Assembly: GCF_041261445.1 (NCBI RefSeq)
Contig: NZ_JBGCCU010000001.1
Location: 186,001-250,000 of the forward strand
Length of the DNA: 64,000 nucleotides
Source of the DNA: Catenulispora sp. EB89
GTDB lineage: Bacteria; Actinomycetota; Actinomycetes; Streptomycetales; Catenulisporaceae
Reading direction: 5' to 3'
Shown here: positions 16,130 through 23,730 of the stretch, piece by piece
Layout of the letters: the number at the start of each line of letters is the position of its first letter
Numbering within the stretch: the stretch's first letter is position 1
Translations under genes and position numbers: made by a program
Notes under the pieces: model-generated
The model's input: the letters and a program-made list of their open reading frames with translations, nothing else
Told to the model about the DNA's origin: nothing
Database searches by the model: none

Positions 16130-17035
16130 CTAGGGACGATCCGCATCGGTGGCGATCGACAGCCGCGCGTGCTCGATCGCCGCGGCGAGTGCTTCGTCCT
16201 CCGCGACCGCGACGTCCGGGGCGACGCCGACGCCCTCCCAGTCGGTGCCGGTGAAGGGGCTCTCGGAGCGGCAGTTCGGGACGGTGACCGTCACGTGCTC
16301 GGTGAGCTGGTACCAGTCGGTGGGATGCGCACCGCCGCGGGTGGTGGCCCCGACCAGCGTCGCGCGCCGCAGGCTCTGGAGCGTGTAGGCGAGGTCTTCG
16401 CCGCCGGAGAAGGTGCGGGCACCGGTGAGGACGTAAACGGGACGGTCGAGGTAGCGCGGGGCGTCGAGGTGTCCGAGCGTCCAGTACTGGCGCGTCCCCT
16501 TCACCGTGGAGTGCGAGGTGGTGAGGAGGGTGTCGGCGCCGCGGGTCAGGTAGCTGCACCACAGCTGCACGCCGTCGGTGGAGCCGCCGATGGTGCTGCG
16601 CAGGTCCAGGATGAGGGCGCCGGTGCCGGCGACCAGCTGCATCGCGGCGGCGATGGTGGCGCCGCCAGCCTCGGCGGTCGGGATCAGCGTCAGGTCGACG
16701 TAACCGATGCCGCCGTCGAGGACCTCGATCTTGCGGACGCCGTTGTTGTGCTCACGGCACAGCGCGGCGAACATGGCCGCGCCGGCCTCCTCGTCGTCCT
16801 CGTCGAGCGGCTCGGGCTCCTCGCTCCATATGAGCCGCAGGTGCTTGTCCCGACAGACGTCCGCGAACACTTTGGTCACGGCCGCACACGCTGCGGCGCC
16901 GTCCAACTCGGCGTATTCGCCGGCCGCCGCAGCACGCCGGATCTCGGCGGCGGCCCCGGCCGCCTTGTCGGGGTCGATGTACTCCGCCTCGAACCGGACC
17001 AGCGCGGCTTCGAGGACCTTCGGCTCCAGGATCAT
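16130..17035 (-). CDS. S41 family peptidase (C-terminal processing protease-like)
   Basis: 301 residues. The peptidase core has ALILDLRSTIGGSTDG and the nucleophile Ser about residue 210 in TFSGGED, as in S41/IRBP-like serine proteases. An N-terminal helical domain (about 1-100) resembles the IRBP/retinol-binding-type N-terminal domain. There is no signal peptide or PDZ domain, so it is probably cytoplasmic. A TATGAT -10 (17044-17049, minus strand) lies 8 nt before the ATG, suggesting a leaderless transcript. Not obviously linked to the YCII-sigma operon although it is on the same strand (43-bp gap). Confidence 0.88.
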   Translation of the reverse strand: MILEPKVLEAALVRFEAEYIDPDKAAGAAAEIRRAAAAGEYAELDGAAACAAVTKVFADVCRDKHLRLIWSEEPEPLDEDDEEAGAAMFAALCREHNNGVRKIEVLDGGIGYVDLTLIPTAEAGGATIAAAMQLVAGTGALILDLRSTIGGSTDGVQLWCSYLTRGADTLLTTSHSTVKGTRQYWTLGHLDAPRYLDRPVYVLTGARTFSGGEDLAYTLQSLRRATLVGATTRGGAHPTDWYQLTEHVTVTVPNCRSESPFTGTDWEGVGVAPDVAVAEDEALAAAIEHARLSIATDADRP

Positions 17036-17097
17036 GGCAGGTGATCATAGGGGTGTAACGCATTTCGATCACTAGACGCCTCTTCTACAAGGCACAG

Positions 17098-17182
17098 GGG
17101 AGAGGGCTCAGGCCCGGCACCGTGTCCGAAGGAACGCGTCGCGCCGCACCCCCCGATCGGCGCGGCGCGTTCCGCTTTTTTT
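17098..17182 (+). ncRNA. Candidate small RNA ending in a strong intrinsic terminator
   Basis: A strong plus-strand terminator (17131-17182) has no plus-strand gene upstream: the preceding gene (16130-17035) is on the minus strand and the following gene starts at 17259. A possible promoter, TTCGAT (17064-17069), 16 bp, TACAAG (17086-17091), would give a transcript of about 85 nt from near 17098. Alternatively it is a leader or attenuator of the 17259 gene. The 5' end is a prediction. Confidence 0.4.
17131..17182 (+). terminator. Strong rho-independent terminator on plus strand
   Basis: GGAACGCG-T-CGCGCCG (17131-17146) pairs with 17158-17173 as a 16-bp stem with a single wobble and an 11-nt loop. 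It is followed by GC and an uninterrupted T run (17176-17182). This is the clearest intrinsic terminator in the window, and its U-tract polarity is plus strand only. Confidence 0.85.
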
Positions 17183-17196
17183 GTGTCCCCGTTGAA

Positions 17197-17232
17197 GTTC
17201 GCATCACGAACGACTAGGTTCGTATAGCGAAC
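17197..17232. promoter_or_regulatory. Tandem dyads GTTCG-N5-CGAAC upstream of LLM gene
   Basis: Two identical-architecture sites, GTTCG-CATCA-CGAAC (17197-17211) and GTTCG-TATAG-CGAAC (17218-17232), have centres 21 bp apart, two helical turns. They lie 27 bp before the LLM oxidoreductase start. No regulator gene lies immediately upstream; the MerR downstream has a different dyad at its own promoter. Confidence 0.65.
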
Positions 17233-17258
17233 TAGCTGGCACGGGGAAGCGAGGACCC

Positions 17259-18182
17259 ATGGCTGAGAACACCGAGAACACCGTCCGGTTCGGCATCGGA
17301 GTGTCGAACGCGGTACAGGACATCGCGCAGACTGGGGAGATCGTCGCCGGCGCGGACCGAGCGGGGCTGGACCACTTCTCCGTCTCGGACCATCCCTACC
17401 TCGGCCGGATGCTCGACGCGTACTCGCTCGTCGGCGTGCTTCTCGGGCGTACGCAGCGGATCAGCGGGATGGTCAACGTCAGCAATCTGCCGACGCGGCC
17501 CGCTCCGATGCTGGCGCGCGCTGTCACCTCGCTGTCCGCGCTCACCGGTGGCCGTGTGGTTCTGGGGTTGGGAGCCGGCGGTTCGTGGGACGACATCGCG
17601 CGCCTGGGTTTCGCGCGGCTGAGTGGTGGCGAGGCGGTGCGCGCCTTCGAGGAGGCCTTCGCCGTCATCAGGTCTCTGACCGGCGGTGGTGATCCGGTCA
17701 CCTTCGACGGGGAGTTCTACCACCTGGACCGTGTCGAGCCGGCGGCGGTGGCCGCGCCGCCGATCTGGACGGGCTCGGTCGGGGCGAAGTCGTTGGCGGT
17801 CACCGGGCGGCAGGCCGACGGCTGGATTCCCGGCCACGCCGCCGACTGGCTGAGCGTGCGCTACCGCGAGTCGCGGCCGATCATCGACGAGGCCGCGCGG
17901 GCCGTGGGCCGCGATCCACATGCCGTCGCGACGATCTACAACCTGCCCGGCCGCATCAGTGCTACGCCGCTGGCGAGCACGCGCGACCAGGACGGCCGTT
18001 GGCTCGGGGGGTCGGTGGCGCAGTGGGTCGCGGAGTTGACCGGCGCGGTGTTGGAGCACGGAGCGGGCGGCTTCACCTACTTCCCGGTCGGTGATGTGCC
18101 GGTGGAGCACGCGTCGGCGCTGTGGGCGGAGGAGATCGCACCCGGGGTGCGCGAGGCGCTGGCTAAGGCGACGCCCGCTTAG
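17259..18182 (+). CDS. LLM-class (probably F420-dependent) oxidoreductase
   Basis: 307-residue TIM-barrel oxidoreductase with FGIGVSNAVQDIAQTGEI, HFSVSDHPYLGRMLDAYS, RISGMVNVSNLPTRPAPMLA, GGRVVLGLGAGGSWDDIARL and PPIWTGSVGAKSLAVTGRQA, all typical of the luciferase-like family. Cofactor (F420 or FMN) is inferred from family and host. The ATG has GCGAGGA upstream. Two tandem GTTCG-N5-CGAAC dyads precede it. The stop overlaps that of the convergent MerR gene by four bases (TTAG). Confidence 0.9.
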   Translation: MAENTENTVRFGIGVSNAVQDIAQTGEIVAGADRAGLDHFSVSDHPYLGRMLDAYSLVGVLLGRTQRISGMVNVSNLPTRPAPMLARAVTSLSALTGGRVVLGLGAGGSWDDIARLGFARLSGGEAVRAFEEAFAVIRSLTGGGDPVTFDGEFYHLDRVEPAAVAAPPIWTGSVGAKSLAVTGRQADGWIPGHAADWLSVRYRESRPIIDEAARAVGRDPHAVATIYNLPGRISATPLASTRDQDGRWLGGSVAQWVAELTGAVLEHGAGGFTYFPVGDVPVEHASALWAEEIAPGVREALAKATPA

Positions 18183-18865
18183 GCCGTGTGCTCCCCGCCA
18201 TCATCGTCGGCGGCGCCGTCACCGTCCCCATAGTGCAGCCGCGACGACACGTCCTCATGCGCCAACCGCCGTAGCGCCAACAGCACTGGCTCGACCAACA
18301 CCGTGTAGGCGACCGTCGCCTCGATCGCCTCCTCGATCTGCTCGTACTCGCCGATCGTGGCGTACTCCGTCTCGGCCATGGGGTGAATCGCCTTGGCGTA
18401 CCCGCGCAAATGCTCTACAGAGGCCTTATAGCCGAGGTCCCGCAGCGTCACCACAGACTGCGTCAGCAAGTCGAGCGCCGGCGCCATGTCCTGGAAGCGC
18501 CATCCGAGCGCCCGCAGCTCGTCGCGGATCAGCGCCCGCATCTCGTCCCACGCCGCGCGCTCCTCCGCGTCCTCTGCGGGAGCCTCTACATGCGGCGGCA
18601 GCATGTACTGCGCGATGCCCAGGCGTTCGTGGCGCGTAAAGGCCGGGTCGTCGGCCACCGCCAGGACGTCCCGCACCTGGGCGACCGACATCTTCCCGAT
18701 GGTGAGCATCGCCCGCACGAGACGCAGCCGCCGCACATGCTGGTCGCTGTACTCCGCCTTGCGCGCCGACACCGGCACGCCCGCGGGCACCAGCCCCTCG
18801 CGCAGGTAGAACTTGATGCTCGGCACCGACACACCGCTGCGTCGACTCAACTCCGCCAGGTGCAC
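18179..18865 (-). CDS. MerR family transcriptional regulator
   Basis: 228 residues. The N-terminal HTH MHLAELSRRSGVSVPSIKFY with REGLVPAG and the wing are typical; the C-terminal region is long, helical and acidic at the end. GTG 18865 has GGGAG upstream. Divergent from the DUF4188 gene with a 19-bp perfect palindrome between them, so it probably controls that gene and itself. The effector is unknown. Confidence 0.92.
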   Translation of the reverse strand: MHLAELSRRSGVSVPSIKFYLREGLVPAGVPVSARKAEYSDQHVRRLRLVRAMLTIGKMSVAQVRDVLAVADDPAFTRHERLGIAQYMLPPHVEAPAEDAEERAAWDEMRALIRDELRALGWRFQDMAPALDLLTQSVVTLRDLGYKASVEHLRGYAKAIHPMAETEYATIGEYEQIEEAIEATVAYTVLVEPVLLALRRLAHEDVSSRLHYGDGDGAADDDGGEHTA

Positions 18866-18922
18866 GTCATCTCCCGCTCCGGGTCTCGACAGCCGTCGCG
18901 CCGGGTTCTACCCTGAGCCAGA

Positions 18923-18941
18923 AGGATAGTTCAACTATCCT
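18923..18941. promoter_or_regulatory. 19-bp perfect palindrome, probable MerR operator
   Basis: AGGATAGTT-C-AACTATCCT lies between the divergent MerR (18179-18865) and DUF4188 (18985-19557) genes. Its right arm contains a TATCCT -10-like hexamer for the DUF4188 gene, so binding would directly affect that promoter. Confidence 0.72.
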
Positions 18942-18984
18942 CCTGCCACGCACCGCCCGGAGCACGTCTCGATGGGGGTACCGT

Positions 18985-19557
18985 ATGCCAGTCCAGAACC
19001 CGATGCCCATGCACTGGAGCCGGTCCGCGCCCGGCGCGCCGGACCCCCGCAAGCGCATGCGCGGCCGCTTCATGGCCGACAACACCGAGCCGATCGCCGT
19101 ACTGCTGATCGGCGCGCGCATCAACAAGTGGTGGGCCGTCCACCACTGGATCCCGGTCTTCCGCGCCATGCCGCGCATGCTCAGGGAACTGCGCAAGGAT
19201 CCCGACAGCCCTCTGTTGGGCTACCGCATACTGTGGGGTCCCTGGTTCGGCCAGGTGACCGTCGTGCAGTACTGGCGCCGCGCCGGCGACATCCGCGCGT
19301 TCTCCCATGACGAGAGCCGCACGCATCGCCCTGCGCAGGACCGCTTCATGGCCCGCTATATGCGAGCCAACGGAGCGGTAGGCATCTGGCACGAGATGCT
19401 GTCCGTCCGCGCGGGCTCGTATCAGTGCCTGTACGGCGACATGCCTCCGACCGGCATCGGCGCCTTCCGTGGCCTGGACGCCGTGATGAACCGACCGGAC
19501 GGCCTCGGCTACGTAAAGGGCGAGGACCCGCAGTTCGCCGCAATCACCAAGCACTGA
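18985..19557 (+). CDS. DUF4188 family (monooxygenase-like) protein
   Basis: 190 residues of the DUF4188 / Monooxy_af470-like family: RGRFMADNTEPIAVLLIGAR, KWWAVHHWIPVFRAM, LLGYRILWGPWFGQVTVVQYW, and a terminal MPPTGIGAF. Members resemble ferredoxin-like heme or cofactorless monooxygenases; activity is unproven. The ATG follows a G-rich SD (GGGGG). Divergent from its probable MerR regulator. Confidence 0.85.
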   Translation: MPVQNPMPMHWSRSAPGAPDPRKRMRGRFMADNTEPIAVLLIGARINKWWAVHHWIPVFRAMPRMLRELRKDPDSPLLGYRILWGPWFGQVTVVQYWRRAGDIRAFSHDESRTHRPAQDRFMARYMRANGAVGIWHEMLSVRAGSYQCLYGDMPPTGIGAFRGLDAVMNRPDGLGYVKGEDPQFAAITKH

Positions 19558-19614
19558 GGCGCGCCCCGTCGCGACCCGCCGGTTTTGTCAGAGTTCGCGG
19601 CTAGCGTTGGAGAC

Positions 19615-20313
19615 GTGGCTACCTACGTCTTGATTCACGGAGCGTCCTCGGACTCCTGGCTGTGGCACCGCGTCGCCCCGCTCCTGCGCGCGGCAGGGCA
19701 CGACGTCGTCGCCCCCGACCTGCCGATCTCCGACAACGAGGCGGGGATCCCGGAGTATGCCGACGCCGTCGTCGCAGCCCTCGGCGACCGCGCCGCCGCC
19801 GACGACCTCATCGTCGTCGCGCAGTCCTTCGGCAGCTTCACCGGGACCGTGCTGACCCACCGGGTTCCGGTGAAACTCCTGGTCTTCCTCTCGGCGATGG
19901 CGCCGAAGGAGGGCGAGACGCCCGGCGAGTGGTGGGAGGCGACCGACTACACCCGGGACCGGCAGGCCAGCGACGCGGGCCTCGGCCTGCCGCCGGACGC
20001 CGATCTGAAGGTGGTCTTCTTCCACGACGTCCCCGACGACGTCGTGGCAGAGGCCTGGGAGCGCGGCGAGATCCCGCAGAGCGACCGGCCTTTCGCGCCG
20101 CCGCCGATGCCGGCGCTGCCGGCCGATCTCCCGATCCGTTTCCTCGCGGGCCGCGACGACCGCTTCTTCCCGATCGACTTCCAGCGCCGCGTCGTGCGGG
20201 AGCGGCTGGGCTTCGCCCCGGATGAGATGGAAGGCGGTCACCTGGAACCGCTGGCGCACCCCGAAGAGCTCGTCCGACGGCTGGAGGGCTATCGCGTGGA
20301 AGCCGGACTATGA
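19615..20313 (+). CDS. Alpha/beta-fold hydrolase
   Basis: 232 residues. The oxyanion strand is TYVLIHGASSDSW. The nucleophile elbow is AQSFGS (Ser71, with Ala in place of the first Gly), the acid is probably in FLAGRDDRFFP and the catalytic His in EGGHLEPLAHP. The whole is closest to MhpC/esterase-like hydrolases. A TAGCGT -10 (19602-19607) lies 7 nt before GTG 19615, so a leaderless start is preferred over an in-frame TTG at 19585. Substrate unknown. It is followed by the AhpD-like gene on the same strand. Confidence 0.9.
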   Translation: MATYVLIHGASSDSWLWHRVAPLLRAAGHDVVAPDLPISDNEAGIPEYADAVVAALGDRAAADDLIVVAQSFGSFTGTVLTHRVPVKLLVFLSAMAPKEGETPGEWWEATDYTRDRQASDAGLGLPPDADLKVVFFHDVPDDVVAEAWERGEIPQSDRPFAPPPMPALPADLPIRFLAGRDDRFFPIDFQRRVVRERLGFAPDEMEGGHLEPLAHPEELVRRLEGYRVEAGL

Positions 20314-20361
20314 CCGCCTGAGAGGCAGTGACGCAGGTCACATCAGATCCTCCCGCACCGC

Positions 20362-20388
20362 TGTCACAACACCTGCGCGCCACGGGTC
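20362..20388 (+). promoter_or_regulatory. Candidate ECF41 promoter of the AhpD-like gene
   Basis: TGTCACA (20362-20368), 16 bp, GGTC (20385-20388) matches the described ECF41 promoter TGTCACA-N16-CGTC except for one base. Upstream, 20327-20348 is an element identical at 18 of 22 positions to 11806-11827 beside the ECF41 sigma gene. AhpD/carboxymuconolactone decarboxylase genes are known ECF41 targets. Confidence 0.6.
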
Positions 20389-20429
20389 TACGTAACGAAA
20401 GCAACCGCGAGACCCGAGGAGCACACACC

Positions 20430-20900
20430 ATGGAAGCCCGCTTCAACTACTACGGCACCGCCACCGGCCAGAAGTTCAGCAAGTACATCAACTCGGCGGG
20501 CAAGGCGGCCGGCGACTCCGGCGTGCCCTACGCCACGACCCAGCTGGTCCTGCTGCGGGCCAGCCAGATCAACGGCTGCGGCATGTGCACCGACATGCAC
20601 TACAAGGACGCCGTCCACGCCGGCGACCAGCCCGAGCGCCTGAACCTGGTGGCGGCCTGGCGCGAGGCCACGGTGTTCACCGACGCCGAGCGCGCCGCGC
20701 TGGAGCTGGCCGAGGAGGGCACGCGCGTCGCCGACGCGGCCGGCGGGGTCCCGGACGAGGTGTGGGCGAACGCCGCCAAGCACTTCGACGAAGAGCAGCT
20801 GGCCGGCCTGGTGTCGACGATCGCGCTGATCAACGCCTACAACCGGATGAACGTCATCGCCCGCACCCCGGCCGGGAGCTACCAGCCCGGCCAGTGGTGA
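20430..20900 (+). CDS. AhpD/carboxymuconolactone decarboxylase-like peroxidase-fold protein
   Basis: 156 residues. The redox motif is CGMCTDMH (Cys50, Cys53, His57), as in AhpD-like alkylhydroperoxidases, with the partner-region pattern WREATVFTDAERAALELAE. Likely a thiol-dependent peroxide or redox protein. ATG 20430 has GAGGAG upstream. A candidate ECF41 promoter precedes it, linking it to the sigma factor 8.7 kb away. A second paralogue at 40632-41123 shares NGCxxCxDMH but not this promoter. Confidence 0.93.
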   Translation: MEARFNYYGTATGQKFSKYINSAGKAAGDSGVPYATTQLVLLRASQINGCGMCTDMHYKDAVHAGDQPERLNLVAAWREATVFTDAERAALELAEEGTRVADAAGGVPDEVWANAAKHFDEEQLAGLVSTIALINAYNRMNVIARTPAGSYQPGQW

Positions 20901-20917
20901 CCGCGGCGACCGGCAGG

Positions 20918-21943
20918 TCAGCAGGTCTTGTAGACGTAAGACGAGCTGCCGGCCGCGCTCACGTTCTGGTCGCGCAGAACGATCGCGATCTTCCCGCCGT
21001 CATCGCGGCAGGCGTTGGTGAATCCCGAGTCGTCGTACTCGACGTCCACGACGTGGTTCGCGTACGTACTCGCATACCCGCCGCACTCGCCGTAGTCCCC
21101 GCACTGCTCGGAGACTGCGAAGTCGAAACCGATCTGGTGCGCGCGCGACAGGAACTCCGTGGTGTTCTTCTGCGCGATCGCCAGTCCCTTGGCGTGCGCC
21201 AGCCGCGCCAACTGCGTGGCCATCGCGACGTCGTTGTCGGCGGTCAGCAAGCCCTGGGAGCGTGAGTACGAGTCAAGGTTGTCGGGCTCGATGGCTTGGA
21301 AACCCTTGGCCGCGCAGCTAGCGATCCATCCGCCCTCGACCTGCGCGAGCGCGGCGCGCTTGGCGTCGGTGGACACGTCGAGCAGCTGCTCGTTCCAGTT
21401 CTGGTCGATCACCGGCGCGCCGGACGAGGTCTTCAGCAACAGATCCGGATGGTTGCTCTGCCACCAGCCGGTGGCGTCCGGCTGCGCCTGGAACGCGTTG
21501 ATGTAGCAGATGTTGTAGAGCCCCGGAGCAGGCGACGCGGAGCTGTCGCGGGAGACGACGCGCACGCCGGACGGCGGGGGATAGGCGCCGCCGATCTGGT
21601 AGTCCCACTTCACACCGGTCGGCGGCGGCGCGGCCGATCCGGCGGGAGCAGCGGGAGCGGCGGCACTGCTCGGCGCGGTGGACGGCTTGCCCGCCGACGA
21701 CGACGGCGCATGTGATGCGGACGACGCAGACGAAGCAGCAGACGACGAACGCCCGCTCGCAGATGTGGACGTCGACGACGAAGCGCTCGGATCCGCCGAC
21801 ATCGTGGGCGAACCCGCGGACGAACTCGGCACGGACGACGAATTCCCCGCCGCGGCCTGCGGCGTCGACCCGCCGCCGCTGGAACAGCCCGCCATCACCA
21901 GCACCGCAGCCGCTGCCGCGACCGCGATCGTGACCCCGCGCAT
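20918..21943 (-). CDS. Secreted lipoprotein with GH114-like (endo-alpha-1,4-polygalactosaminidase type) domain
   Basis: 341 residues. The lipoprotein signal ends at the lipobox VMAGC (about residues 15-19), followed by a Ser/Ala-rich linker of about 90 residues and a TIM-barrel domain. WDYQIGGAYPPPSGV, CYINAFQAQPDATGWW, KGFQAIEPDNLDSYS and ALAQVEGGWIASCAAKGFQ match GH114. The catalytic acid is probably in EPDNLD. It would sit on the outer membrane face and cleave galactosamine-rich polysaccharide. ATG 21943 has GAGAGGTGG upstream. Convergent with the AhpD-like gene (17 bp). Confidence 0.85.
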   Translation of the reverse strand: MRGVTIAVAAAAAVLVMAGCSSGGGSTPQAAAGNSSSVPSSSAGSPTMSADPSASSSTSTSASGRSSSAASSASSASHAPSSSAGKPSTAPSSAAAPAAPAGSAAPPPTGVKWDYQIGGAYPPPSGVRVVSRDSSASPAPGLYNICYINAFQAQPDATGWWQSNHPDLLLKTSSGAPVIDQNWNEQLLDVSTDAKRAALAQVEGGWIASCAAKGFQAIEPDNLDSYSRSQGLLTADNDVAMATQLARLAHAKGLAIAQKNTTEFLSRAHQIGFDFAVSEQCGDYGECGGYASTYANHVVDVEYDDSGFTNACRDDGGKIAIVLRDQNVSAAGSSSYVYKTC

Positions 21944-22066
21944 CCGCCCCACCTCTCCCTCACACCACCGCGCGTCCCACGCGACACGGCGATGCTAGCC
22001 GGGTGACCGGACCGCGACGGCCCGCACGATTGGTGCGAGCAGCCGATCTGATTGTTTGATGATCCT

Positions 22067-23107
22067 GTGCCTACCGTGAACGCCTACGCCGCCGTCTCCC
22101 CGACCGCCCCGCTCCAGCCGCTCACCATCGAGCGGCGCGAGGTCGGGCCCCGCGACGTCCGGATCGACATCAAGTACACCGGCATCTGCCACTCGGACAT
22201 CCACGAGGTCCGCGGCGAATGGGGCGAGGCCCACTACCCGCTCGCGCCGGGCCACGAGATCACCGGCGTGGTCGCCGAGGTCGGGGCCGAGGTGACGCGG
22301 TTCGCGGTGGGCGACCGGGTCGGCGTGGGCTGTCTGGTCGACTCGTGCGGCGAATGCGACGCGTGCGTGCGCGGCCAGGAGCAGTTCTGCTCGGTCAAGG
22401 CGGTCTGGACCTACGGCGACACCGACTTCGACGGCGCCATCACCCAGGGCGGCTACTCCACGCAGATCGTGGTGACCGAGCGCTTCGTGCTGCACGTCCC
22501 GGACGCGCTGCCGCTGGACACCGCCGCACCGCTGATGTGCGCGGGCGTCACGACCTACGCGCCTTTGCGCCGCTGGGGCGCGGGCCCCGGCAAGAAGGTC
22601 GCCGTGGTCGGCCTCGGCGGGCTCGGCCACGTCGCGGTGAAGATCGCCCGCGCGCTCGGTGCCGAGGTGACCGTGCTCTCGCAGAGCCTGTCCAAGAAGG
22701 AAGCGGGCCTGGCGCTCGGCGCCAGTGACTACCGCGCGACCAGCGACCCGGCGACCTTCGAGGAACTGGCCGGCGCCTTCGACCTGATCCTCAGCACGGT
22801 CAGCGCGCCGCTGCCGATGGACGACTACCTCCGCATGCTCGCCGTCGGCGGCGCCATGATCAACGTCGGCTCGCCGCCGGACGAGAGCAGCCTGCACATC
22901 CGCCTGCTGAACCGTCAGCGGGTCCTGGCCGGGTCGCTGATCGGCGGGATCGCGGAGACCCAGGAGATGCTCGACTTCTGCGGCGAGCACGGGATCGGCG
23001 CCGAGATCGAGGCCATCCCGGCCGAGCAGATCAACGAGGCGTACGAGCGGGTGCTCGCCTCGGACGTGCGGTACCGGTTCGTCATCGACATCTCGACGCT
23101 GGCCTGA
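22067..23107 (+). CDS. Zinc-dependent NAD(P) alcohol dehydrogenase (YahK/cinnamyl-alcohol type)
   Basis: 346 residues. Catalytic zinc ligands are Cys41 (GICHSDIHE), His63-Glu64 (GHE) and Cys158 (LMCAG). The structural zinc Cys are 94, 97, 100 and 108, and the Rossmann motif GLGGLG is at 182-187. Reduces aldehydes or oxidises primary alcohols. GTG 22067 is chosen; GTG 22076 is an alternative, and an upstream TTG would add five residues. It stands alone between the GH114 gene (divergent) and a hairpin terminator. Confidence 0.93.
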   Translation: MPTVNAYAAVSPTAPLQPLTIERREVGPRDVRIDIKYTGICHSDIHEVRGEWGEAHYPLAPGHEITGVVAEVGAEVTRFAVGDRVGVGCLVDSCGECDACVRGQEQFCSVKAVWTYGDTDFDGAITQGGYSTQIVVTERFVLHVPDALPLDTAAPLMCAGVTTYAPLRRWGAGPGKKVAVVGLGGLGHVAVKIARALGAEVTVLSQSLSKKEAGLALGASDYRATSDPATFEELAGAFDLILSTVSAPLPMDDYLRMLAVGGAMINVGSPPDESSLHIRLLNRQRVLAGSLIGGIAETQEMLDFCGEHGIGAEIEAIPAEQINEAYERVLASDVRYRFVIDISTLA

Positions 23108-23125
23108 CTGAACTAGCTGTAAAAC

Positions 23126-23157
23126 ACGGCCCGACCTCCTGTGGGAGGCCGGGCCGT
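23126..23157 (+). terminator. Hairpin terminator after alcohol dehydrogenase
   Basis: ACGGCCCGACCTCC (23126-23139) pairs with 23144-23157 as a 14-bp stem with one mismatch and a 4-nt loop, 19 bp after the dehydrogenase stop. No U-tract is present. Confidence 0.7.
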
Positions 23158-23200
23158 CGGCGTTCCCGGAGTCGGGCGAGCCGATCACGGCCCGCGTAAC

Positions 23201-23231
23201 GGTTGACTAGTGTTCTAGTTAACCGTAACAA
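23201..23231 (+). promoter_or_regulatory. Promoter with embedded YtrA-type operator
   Basis: TTGACT (23203-23208) and TAACAA (23226-23231) are 17 bp apart, and the GTG start follows the -10 by 7 nt (leaderless). A dyad GGTTGACTAG-TGTT-CTAGTTAACC (23201-23224; 9 of 10 arm positions pair) fills the -35 and spacer. This fits direct repression by the GntR protein encoded next. Confidence 0.8.
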
Positions 23232-23238
23232 TCCTCTC

Positions 23239-23730
23239 GTGATTGATTTCCACATCGATCGAGCCGGCAGCGTCCCGGCCTACGCCCAACTCGTGCAGCA
23301 GGTCCGCGAGGCCCTGCGCCTGGGGGTCCTGCACCCCGGCGACAAACTGCCCACGGTCCGGGAGGTCGTCACCTCCTGCGCGGTCAACGCCGCGACCGTC
23401 CTGAAGGCCTACCGCGAACTGGAGCTCTCCGGCCTGGTCGAGGCCCGGCAGGGCGCCGGCACCTACGTCTCGGGCACGCTCGGCGGCGCCGCCGATCCCG
23501 CGGTGATGGACGCGCTGCGCGGCCGGCTCGCCGGCTGGGTCGGCGACGCCCGGACCGCCGGCCTGGAGGACGACGACCTGCGGGCCCTGATGACCTCGGT
23601 GCTCGCGGAGCCGCCGGGGGAGCTGACGGCTGAGCAGCGCGCGGACGCCGCAGCCCGGTCCACAGCCCGCTCCGATGGCCCGTCCGTTCCCGCCCCCGAC
23701 GCCCGATCCGAGAGCGGAGCGCGGCCGTGA
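23239..23730 (+). CDS. GntR family regulator, YtrA subfamily
   Basis: 163 residues. A GntR winged helix (QVREALRLGVLHPGDKLPTV, then REVVTSCAVNAATVLKAYRE) at about 15-75 precedes a short helical C-terminal region, the YtrA arrangement associated with ABC transporter operons. The GTG start is leaderless after a perfect promoter. The stop overlaps the ATPase start (GTGA), so the three genes form an operon autoregulated through the dyad at 23201-23224. YtrA-type repressors commonly respond to cell-envelope antibiotics. Confidence 0.93.
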   Translation: MIDFHIDRAGSVPAYAQLVQQVREALRLGVLHPGDKLPTVREVVTSCAVNAATVLKAYRELELSGLVEARQGAGTYVSGTLGGAADPAVMDALRGRLAGWVGDARTAGLEDDDLRALMTSVLAEPPGELTAEQRADAAARSTARSDGPSVPAPDARSESGARP

